Origin: Firmicutes bacterium AF25-13AC
Lineage (GTDB): Bacteria > Bacillota > Clostridia > Lachnospirales > Lachnospiraceae
DNA: 62,074 nucleotides
Assembly (NCBI GenBank): GCA_003478935.1
Contig: QUFP01000023.1
Coordinates: forward strand, 1 to 62,074
Direction of reading: 5' to 3'
The first letter of the stretch is position 1. Every line of letters starts with the position of its first letter. Under the pieces are notes generated by a model. It searched no databases. It worked only from the letters and a program-made list of their open reading frames with translations, and was not told the DNA's origin. Position numbers and translations under genes: made by a program. Below, piece by piece: positions 56,610 through 62,074 of the stretch.

Positions 56610-56714
56610 ATGAAACATATGAAGTTCATTAAAACAGCAGGCATAATCGTATTGATATTTGTAGTGATAGTTATACTTTTGAGTATTGTAATCTTAGCAT
56701 TAACTCATAATTGA
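56610..56714 (+). CDS. 34-residue single-helix membrane peptide
   Basis: The frame encodes MKHMKFIKTAGIIV, then about 20 hydrophobic residues, ending ALTHN. A basic start and one membrane helix suggest an inner-membrane peptide, for example an immunity or toxin-like peptide or a small regulator. It sits behind dyad-promoter copy 1, a leader hairpin and a GGAG site at the expected distance. Its stop codon overlaps the TTGAC next to an IS end, so the original gene may have been longer. I recognise no family. Confidence 0.55.
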   Translation: MKHMKFIKTAGIIVLIFVVIVILLSIVILALTHN

Positions 56715-56715
56715 C

Positions 56716-56745
56716 ATACTCCTACGGTTAAAACTGGGGGATTAG
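56716..56745 (+). mobile_element. Decayed IS200/IS605-type left end
   Basis: After TTGAC (56711-56715) comes ATACTCCTACGGTTAAAACT and more. This is close to the intact end at 61884, but the hairpin right arm is mutated (CTGGGGG). No transposase gene is seen. It is a remnant. Confidence 0.55.
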
Positions 56746-56789
56746 TGTAAAAGTGCGGTTGCATGAGTACACTGTACTACAGAGATGAT

Positions 56790-56836
56790 ACATATATTTG
56801 TGAGAAAACAGAGGACGGGTCACTTGTGGTACAGTA
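56790..56836 (+). pseudogene. Relict of the 3' end of a blaR1-like gene
   Basis: The text reads ...CEKTEDGSLVVQ and stop, matching the end of the BlaR1-like protein (GERTEGGSLVVQ). What follows also matches the DNA after blaR1, including the dyad promoter. An upstream part of the copy was lost or replaced by the IS end. Confidence 0.6.
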
Positions 56837-56898
56837 AAAGGATGAAGCCAAATAGGTGCCTTAAGGAAAATGTAAGAAAAAATATATATAAATGTTAA

Positions 56899-56948
56899 TT
56901 GACAGATTCGTAACATTGCGTTAGTATAACAACAAGATGTTACGAATC
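56899..56948 (+). promoter_or_regulatory. Promoter with 12-bp dyad, copy 2
   Basis: TTGACA (56899-56904), 17-bp spacer, TAGTAT (56922-56927). GATTCGTAACAT (56905-56916) and ATGTTACGAATC (56937-56948) are a perfect inverted repeat. Core positions equal copy 1 while the loop differs. It drives the secreted protein at 57068. Confidence 0.62.
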
Positions 56949-57041
56949 TTTTTTTGATTATACATTGATTGTTTTCTACTTGCAATGTACAAAGGCGCCG
57001 AAGGTAAGTAGGGGGGATCAGTTGTGTAAAATATATCACAA

Positions 57042-57065
57042 AGGCGAAAGCCTAGAAGGAGGCTT
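57042..57065 (+). promoter_or_regulatory. Alternative hairpins at the ribosome site
   Basis: AGGC-GAAA-GCCT (57042-57053) and AAGCCT-AGAAGG-AGGCTT (57048-57065) share bases and cannot form together. The second holds the AAGGAGG site of the next gene. It is a possible translation switch, inferred. Confidence 0.35.
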
Positions 57066-57067
57066 CT

Positions 57068-57463
57068 ATGAAAAAGAGAGGCTTAGCAGCTGCTTTGGCT
57101 ATGCTGACAATGGCAACGACAGGAACTGCGTTTGCAGCGACAAATTATTGGATTCCAGTATACTATAATAATGAAGGGTATAATTCTACACCTGTTAAAA
57201 AGGTGATTCCAGCAGATCATGCATACGTAAAGGCTCTGGGAAGCAATCATAATGAATTACCTACAAATTATATTGTTATTGCAAACAATAGTGCGCAGAT
57301 GACGCAGGGATCTATTAATTTTATGAATTCTGATCGCAGTAAGCATTCAATTCCATACATGGCAGCGTATTATAATTATGCGGATGATTGTATGCTTCGT
57401 GCAAATTCAGGCTCTCTGACTGCAAATTATACAGTCTGGGGAGAATGGAATCCAAACGGCTGA
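57068..57463 (+). CDS. Small secreted protein, DUF2712/bacteriocin-like
   Basis: This 131-residue protein has a clear signal peptide (MKKRGLAAALAMLTMATTG then TAFA, cut near residue 23). A Tyr/Asn-rich mature part follows, ending YTVWGEWNPNG. The length, the export signal and the closing aromatic G-x-W-x-P pattern recall DUF2712 and, more distantly, lactococcin-972-type proteins, which travel with ABC exporters. Resemblance is by eye, so the family call is tentative. It has its own dyad promoter, a strong ribosome site and a hairpin-T terminator before the lipoprotein gene. Confidence 0.6.
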   Translation: MKKRGLAAALAMLTMATTGTAFAATNYWIPVYYNNEGYNSTPVKKVIPADHAYVKALGSNHNELPTNYIVIANNSAQMTQGSINFMNSDRSKHSIPYMAAYYNYADDCMLRANSGSLTANYTVWGEWNPNG

Positions 57464-57483
57464 TTATAATTTTTGACAATATA

Positions 57484-57521
57484 AATATCCCCTTGGAGTT
57501 TATACTCTGAGGGGATATTTT
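57484..57521 (+). terminator. Terminator or attenuator between the secreted protein and lipoprotein genes
   Basis: AATATCCCC..GAGT and ACTC..GGGGATATT pair, followed by four T. Partial read-through would give much secreted protein and less of the transport genes. Confidence 0.6.
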
Positions 57522-57539
57522 AAAAAGGAGAATCAGAAA

Positions 57540-58655
57540 ATGAAGAATAATCAAAAATATTTGGTAATATTTGTCGGAATGATCGCATTAGCTTTGCCAG
57601 GGTGTAGATTTAGAAGAGAAATTTCAGTTTCGATGCCTGCTGAAAGTGAAGAACAGATTCAAGTTGAAAGTAATACCAATATTGAAAAAGAGGATGGTAG
57701 GAATTATTTAGAATCTGTAAAATTAAAGAGAAACGACAATACGGATTTAAATCAGTTTGCTCAGCTATTATTAGGGGTACCAACAATAGAAGAAGCAGAG
57801 CAGTATAAGCCGAAACATTTCTTGGGTGATTATTATTATGAGAAAGATGGTACGGTTGTAATCTATAACAAGGATTTTGCTATTAGTTATAGCGATGAAA
57901 ATGATGGAATGGCTTCGACATATAGTCACTTAATGAATCCAATCGGTGATGGAAGTTTGCTAAGAGAAACGTACCCAGAAGAATCGTTGGCTTCTTGTAC
58001 GAAGGAGCAGGCAGTAAAAGCTTGTGAAAAATATGCAAGATTATGTGGATATGAGGATGCAGAGGTTTCTTCGTATGCAATTACATTAGATGCAATTCAA
58101 AATATTGAAAAAAAATTACAGTATACGATTGGTGCTCCAGGAGAAGGCTATGAGGTTATAACAAGAGGACAAGTGGAGCAATTAAGAGATGAAGGGAAAG
58201 AGGCAGAGGCGGATGCATTGTACGATAAAATGGATTCGGGATTTAAGAGAAATTTGCCTTGGAAAAAGGAATATGAGGCGATGCTTCTGGTATATAAGTT
58301 AAAGTTAAATGGAGTCTTAATGGATAATGAGCAATTAGAAATTATATATCTTCCTTACCAAAATAAAGTAGTTATTTTGAGTGCAGATCTTCCATATGAA
58401 CCAGAAGAAATTTCAGAAAAACATGAGTTGGTTTCAAAAGAAAAAGCTATGTCACAGGCAATACAGACATTGGGAACAAATATTACAATTGATACGATTT
58501 CTCTAGTTTATGTAAAAGAATATAACGCGGATGGAGAAAACTATGCGGTTCCTACATGGCGAGTTGAGTATATTCAAAATAATGAATCTGCAATTGCTGG
58601 AAGAACAGGAACAATTTATATTGATGCAGTAAGTGGATTTGTAGTAAATAATTGA
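57540..58655 (+). CDS. Lipoprotein of unknown function in the secreted-peptide cluster
   Basis: This 371-residue lipoprotein has lipobox ALPGC near residue 22. The C-terminal half contains VSKEKAMSQAIQTLG and TWRVEYIQ, followed by a G-T-I-Y-I-D-A-V-S-G ending. This is reminiscent of PepSY or YycI/H-like domains, which inhibit or fold partners. No enzyme motif is seen. It starts after AAAAAGGAGAATCAG. It could bind the secreted protein or give immunity, as inferred from its position before the ABC genes. Confidence 0.62.
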   Translation: MKNNQKYLVIFVGMIALALPGCRFRREISVSMPAESEEQIQVESNTNIEKEDGRNYLESVKLKRNDNTDLNQFAQLLLGVPTIEEAEQYKPKHFLGDYYYEKDGTVVIYNKDFAISYSDENDGMASTYSHLMNPIGDGSLLRETYPEESLASCTKEQAVKACEKYARLCGYEDAEVSSYAITLDAIQNIEKKLQYTIGAPGEGYEVITRGQVEQLRDEGKEAEADALYDKMDSGFKRNLPWKKEYEAMLLVYKLKLNGVLMDNEQLEIIYLPYQNKVVILSADLPYEPEEISEKHELVSKEKAMSQAIQTLGTNITIDTISLVYVKEYNADGENYAVPTWRVEYIQNNESAIAGRTGTIYIDAVSGFVVNN

Positions 58656-58686
58656 TGCGATAAGCAATAGAGCGGAGGTGAAAAAT

Positions 58687-59481
58687 ATGAACTGCCTTAG
58701 AATGGATTTGAGGAGAAGTATTTTTTGCAAAAAATTTGTATTAATTGTAATGGCAACACTTTTGGTTTTATTTGCTTCAACATGGAATGAATTTCAAAGT
58801 TATACATGGTGGGGAGATTCAACAGGGATGCAGGGGTGTGTAAATATATTATATAATAGTTTGGCATATGATAAATTTAAGGTAGTTATTGTTTTTTTGT
58901 TCGGCGGCATTTACACAGGCAGCTATTGTAGTGATGAAAATAGTCGCTATTTGCGTTCAATTCTTAATAGAACAACTCTTTTGTCATACACGATCAGTCG
59001 TTTTCTTGTTAACTTTATAGCGATAATGCTGGGGATGATAATAGTGATTGGACTCTATCTTATTGTCAGTGTTTGCGCGGGTTTGCCATTGATGTCATTG
59101 GGAATGAAAGATCTTTACTATGGAAGTTTTTCATGGAATCATCCGATGATTTATTCAATTATGATGGCACTTCAGTTTGGTGTGATCACAGCTGCATGTA
59201 GTGGTACTGGATTATTGCTTTCTGTTTATCAGCCTAATTTATTTGTGGCAGTTGGAATGTGTGGGCTTACGTTCTATGCAGCGGCTTCCTATATTCCATA
59301 TAGCAGTATATTCAGTGTATTGGGGCTGATTTCTATGATGCCAACATTTTCAGCAGGAACTGCTACTCCACATATGCTTATGTTTTTATGGGGGATGCTG
59401 TACCCACTGACCGTATATGCATTCTGTGCATTTTTCTTTGCCAGAAGACTAGAATGGAGGAAAAAACATGGGCTTATTTAA
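58687..59481 (+). CDS. ABC-2 type permease, LanE/LanG-like (first)
   Basis: This 264-residue protein has six membrane helices, the size and layout of one permease of bacteriocin-immunity exporters (LanEFG or BcrB type). The paired genes around it are a second permease and one ATPase, the classic set. GCGGAGGTG precedes the start at 58687; GTG 58678 is an alternative. It overlaps the second permease by 14 bp. Confidence 0.72.
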   Translation: MNCLRMDLRRSIFCKKFVLIVMATLLVLFASTWNEFQSYTWWGDSTGMQGCVNILYNSLAYDKFKVVIVFLFGGIYTGSYCSDENSRYLRSILNRTTLLSYTISRFLVNFIAIMLGMIIVIGLYLIVSVCAGLPLMSLGMKDLYYGSFSWNHPMIYSIMMALQFGVITAACSGTGLLLSVYQPNLFVAVGMCGLTFYAAASYIPYSSIFSVLGLISMMPTFSAGTATPHMLMFLWGMLYPLTVYAFCAFFFARRLEWRKKHGLI

Positions 59482-60372
59482 ACGTTCAATAGCAGTTACT
59501 TCCATTAATTTTAATTGTTGGAGACAGGACTTTAGAGTAAAATTTATTCTTTTATTTACTGCGCTTATTGTTTTTAATACATTGAAACCTGTCTTGCAAT
59601 ATGGACTAGATAATGGTGCAGTATCTACACCACTTCTTCTTCCATTACTATTTGGAAGTACAGAGATTTCGATTGGAACACCGAAAATTTGTTTTCATGT
59701 TGGACTTATTTTGTTACTCTGTGATGCGCCATTTTATTATCCGATTACACCATATGCAATCATGAGAAGCAAACGCTCTGGTTGGTGTATTGGCACTTGT
59801 CTGTACATAGCAGTAGTTTCACTTGTCTATATTGCGTTTATTACAATCTGTGCAGCACTGGTGGCAGTTCCAATTCTTTCTTTGAGGGACAGTTGGGATG
59901 GATCAGCAGCGGATCTTATTTATGGAACTTCTCAGATGAGCGCAGCAAGTTTGGCGCAACTTTATCCAACTATTATTCCGATTGCCGTTGTAAAATATCT
60001 GTATCCAAGTGGAGCAACACTTTATACGTTTCTGACAGCATGGGCTTCCTTTACACTGCTTGGTATGATTTTGTATTTGGTTAGCTTGATCAGCAAAAAT
60101 ATATTGTGGGGATTAGCTGCGACTGGAATTATTGTTTTTCTCGATCCAATACTCACATGGTTTACATTCCCGAAAAAATTTTGGCTGCAATATTTTTCTC
60201 CTGTCTGCTGGACAAGCGTAGAGTCACTAGATTCTGTACAGGCGCATCGGCACTCACGATTCCAGCAATCTCAGCTCTGTATGCAATTTTGTTGTTGGCA
60301 TCTTTTGTGGCAATCTATTATCAGAGTAAACGAATCATGATAACGGATTTACAGGGAAATAACGACCAATAA
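59468..60372 (+). CDS. ABC-2 type permease (second), frameshifted near the C-terminus
   Basis: This is an integral membrane protein of about 301 residues with six or seven helices. The first frame reads through to 60340 with a nonsense tail (VQAHRHSRFQQ). The real last helix (ASALTIPAISALYAILLLAS) lies one frame away and ends at 60372. One missing base near 60237 explains it. It forms the channel with the first permease. GGAGG lies seven bases before the ATG. Confidence 0.78.
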
Positions 60373-60408
60373 TGAGTGATCGAAAAGAGAAAGTGAGGAA
60401 CGCATATA

Positions 60409-61053
60409 ATGATAGAAATAAAAGATCTGACAAAGAGCTTTGATGGTGTAGAAGTTCTTTCACATATTAGCATGACGCTGGAAAAAGGAAAGATTTATGG
60501 TCTTGTTGGACGAAACGGATCAGGAAAAACGATGCTGATGAAGCATATTTTGGGTTTCGTTTCGCCCACATCCGGATCAATTACAATTGACGGTAAAATA
60601 CTTGGAAAAGATATTGATGCACCGGATAATATTGGAGCCATTATTGAAAATCCAGGATTTCTTCCTGGCTACTCAGGCTTTCGCAATTTGAAGATGCTTG
60701 CATCAATTCGTCATAAGATTTCCGATGAGGAGATTAAAAATGCGATTCGTCTTGTTGGACTTGACCCAGAGAGTAAGAAGCATGTAGGAAAATATTCACT
60801 CGGTATGCGTCAGCGCCTTGGACTAGCGCAGGCACTAATGGAGCACCCAGATATTCTTCTTTTGGATGAGCCATTGTCAGGCTTAGATAACGATGGCGTG
60901 CAGGAAATGTACCAGATTCTTCTAAAGCAAAGAGAAGAGGGAAAGCTAATCGTTGTCGCCAGCCACAGCAGCGAGGACATCCGTGTACTTTGCAATGAGA
61001 TTTTTCATTTTGACAAGGGAAAGATGATCGATCACCAGATCGCAGAAAAGTAG
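60409..61053 (+). CDS. ABC transporter ATP-binding protein, BcrA/LanF-like
   Basis: This 214-residue ATPase has Walker A GRNGSGKTM, Q-loop IIENPGFLPGYSG, signature YSLGMRQRLG and Walker B LLLDEPLSGLD with an intact Glu and H-loop (ASHSSED). It completes the two-permease exporter. The family exports or expels peptide antibiotics such as bacitracin or lantibiotics. The cluster layout suggests self-protection against, or export of, the secreted protein. Confidence 0.87.
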   Translation: MIEIKDLTKSFDGVEVLSHISMTLEKGKIYGLVGRNGSGKTMLMKHILGFVSPTSGSITIDGKILGKDIDAPDNIGAIIENPGFLPGYSGFRNLKMLASIRHKISDEEIKNAIRLVGLDPESKKHVGKYSLGMRQRLGLAQALMEHPDILLLDEPLSGLDNDGVQEMYQILLKQREEGKLIVVASHSSEDIRVLCNEIFHFDKGKMIDHQIAEK

Positions 61054-61064
61054 TTCAAAGTAGA

Positions 61065-61149
61065 TTGAAGCTTGTTTGAAGTGACATTGAAGTTGACTTT
61101 GAAGTGATATTGAAGTTGACATTGAAGAAAAACTTAAATGACATTGAAG
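61065..61149 (+). repeat. Helically phased TTGAAG array
   Basis: TTGAAG occurs seven times at 61065, 61076, 61087, 61099, 61110, 61122 and 61144, with spacings of 11, 11, 12, 11, 12 and 22. It includes two 23-bp tandem units (61075-61097 and 61098-61120) with one mismatch. It lies right after the ABC ATPase stop. Confidence 0.7.
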
Positions 61150-61203
61150 TTTTAAGACAAAACATGAGTCTGTATATTTAAGATGAAAAATCATCACTTT
61201 GTT

Positions 61204-61372
61204 ACAGTTTACGGCCAAGCCCGAAGGTGAATGGATTTCACGAGCCGGACACTTGGAGCAGGTCTTTTAAAGTAATGTATGATAATAAAGAACATAAAAG
61301 GACCTGCGGAGTTTGGTCCGGCGACGAAACCATTACACCTAAGGGCTTTCGTAGACTAGCTCTGTGAACTGT
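61204..61372 (+). ncRNA. Candidate structured RNA family 2, copy 2
   Basis: The outer stem is ACAGTTTAC/GTGAACTGT (9 bp). Next is AAGCCC-GA-AGGTG-AATGG paired with CCATT-A-CACCT-AA-GGGCTT. Inside are ATTTCACGAG, GCCGGAC/GTCCGGC, AGCAGGTC/GACCTGC and the loop GTATGATAATAAA. The stems differ from 30444-30646 by paired changes, while unpaired text is kept. It ends before the next promoter, so it is a 3' or independent RNA. Confidence 0.68.
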
Positions 61373-61414
61373 AATACCACTTCACAGCTTTATTAAATTA
61401 AAGTGAAAAAGTGC

Positions 61415-61443
61415 TTGACAACTAAAACGTTGAATAATATAAT
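61415..61443 (+). promoter_or_regulatory. Consensus promoter
   Basis: TTGACA (61415-61420), 17-bp spacer, TATAAT (61438-61443). It is the best match to the sigma-A consensus in the window. Confidence 0.8.
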
Positions 61444-61471
61444 AAAAAACAGCTAAACAACAAAAAATAAA

Positions 61472-61527
61472 AGCAAAGGATAATCAATGGTGATTACACA
61501 AGACCTTGATTTCCTTTGCTCTTTTTT
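61472..61527 (+). terminator. Strong terminator or attenuator
   Basis: AGCAAAGGA-T-AATCAA pairs with TTGATT-TCCTTTGCT over 15 bp, followed by six T. An inner TAATCA-ATGG-TGATTA hairpin is also possible. With the promoter it defines a transcript of about 80 nt or a leader that stops before 61576. Confidence 0.75.
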
Positions 61528-61575
61528 GTAATTAGGCAGTAAAGGGCAGCCCTTGGGCAGCGAAAGGAGCAGATT

Positions 61576-61883
61576 ATGAGAAAAAACAAAGCACTTGCAT
61601 TGGCGCTTGCAGCGGCGATGACAGCATCGATGACACCGATCACGGCAATGGCTGATGAGACAGAGGGGTTAACCTCCTATTATACTTATCAGACTGCTGT
61701 GAATGAGATGGAGACATTCTGCGTACAGAATGCGCAGAACGCAAAGGAATTGCAGGTTCTCACAAACTGTATCGATGGACTTCTTTCCATGAATACAAAG
61801 GGCGAGCTGATCCTGACTTTTGTAAATGATTATAGCAAGATTTACAGTCTGTACGGTATCGTAAGCGGTTATCGTTATTTGAC
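61576..61883 (+). pseudogene. Secreted protein gene cut by an IS200/IS605-type insertion
   Basis: The gene begins with an export signal (MRKNKALALALAAAMTASMT, cleaved after MADE or nearby). About 75 residues of helical, Asn/Gln-rich protein follow (ENA..VLTNCIDGLL). At 61879-61883 the codons enter TTGAC, the IS target, and the frame ends at 61899 within the element (YSHG). No family was recognised. The ribosome site is AAAGGAGCAGATT. It is controlled by the 61415 promoter and the attenuator-like terminator. Confidence 0.65.
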
Positions 61884-62074
61884 ATACTCCCACGGTTAAA
61901 ACCGTGGGATTCCTTAGATTCTTGTAGCGTCATCCAGCCCTATAGACTGAAATATAGCCACAGTATTCAGGATTTATGCTGATGGGATTTCATACGTCGT
62001 GTACTACTTTCTCAGCAAAAGACCTATGCCGAAGCCTTATGTATGTTCTTAAAATCCAAAACATTGTCTCATCG
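61884..62074 (+). mobile_element. IS200/IS605-type element, left end (runs off the window)
   Basis: Directly after TTGAC comes ATACT and the hairpin CCCACGGTT-AA-AACCGTGGG (61889-61908), then GATTC. This matches the subterminal hairpin of elements that insert 3' of TTGAC. No transposase or TnpB frame is yet visible in the 166 bases left, though its genes may lie beyond the window. The same end, mutated, is at 56716. Confidence 0.65.

Noticed and set aside
61204..61372. Self-cleaving ribozyme or a known riboswitch
   Set aside because: GACGAAACC recalls a hammerhead fragment, but the other core parts are absent. It also does not match the TPP, SAM, lysine, cobalamin, c-di-GMP or T-box patterns that I know.

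Overview
The window reads as a low-GC Firmicute of the class Clostridia, most likely a gut Lachnospiraceae. The reasons are the DUF4317 protein, the strong AGGAGG ribosome sites, consensus TTGACA/TATAAT promoters, and the overall gene set. It is chromosomal, densely packed and mostly on the plus strand. No tRNA, rRNA, CRISPR array or prophage is visible.

Layout. 1-6.1 kb holds housekeeping genes: a NUDIX hydrolase, a patatin-like lipase, an aminotransferase, a DUF4317 protein, a purine permease and RidA. 6.2-9.9 kb is a MacB/FtsX-type ABC pair with a long coiled coil. 10.1-12 kb carries RNase H and a PD-(D/E)XK-like protein with a repetitive tail. 12.1-15.7 kb is a folate operon (folC-folE-folP-folBK), followed by pheA. 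17-22 kb is a DUF815 ATPase and the polyphosphate pair ppx-ppk. 22.1-27.7 kb is a VanRS-like two-component system with a Gld-like lipoprotein/ABC set. Then come nifS, asnS, a YhaO/YhaN-like nuclease pair, an ABC-F ATPase, traX, apt and a GNAT acetyltransferase. 37.1-42.5 kb is a divergent AraC regulator and a CUT1-type ABC importer. 42.6-45 kb has a peptidoglycan-binding protein and a lactonase. 45.3-49.7 kb is an XRE-cupin regulator with potABCD. A ferredoxin and a MerR regulator follow.

The most unusual part is 50.9-61.1 kb. It has a heterodimeric ABC exporter, a BlaI/BlaR1-type pair whose C-terminal sensor is not a penicillin-binding domain, and two copies of a promoter carrying a 12-bp dyad. 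These precede a 34-residue membrane peptide and a small secreted protein resembling bacteriocin-associated families. A lipoprotein and a two-permease/one-ATPase ABC exporter complete it. I infer a BlaRI-controlled secreted-peptide and export/immunity island. It is bounded on the right by a helically phased TTGAAG array, a structured RNA candidate, a short promoter-terminator unit and an IS200/IS605-like end.

Two families of probable structured RNA occur in intergenic DNA. Family 1 is at 9.94 and 36.96 kb, with a partial copy at 16.9 kb. Family 2 is at 30.44 and 61.20 kb. In both, stems are kept by paired base changes between copies.

Eight genes carry single-base frameshifts (patatin, folC, nifS, yhaN-like, araC, peptidoglycan-binding, blaI, one ABC permease). 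Six look like one missing base. This pattern suggests indel errors in a draft sequence more than real decay. The poly-G tract in araC could be genuine phase variation.
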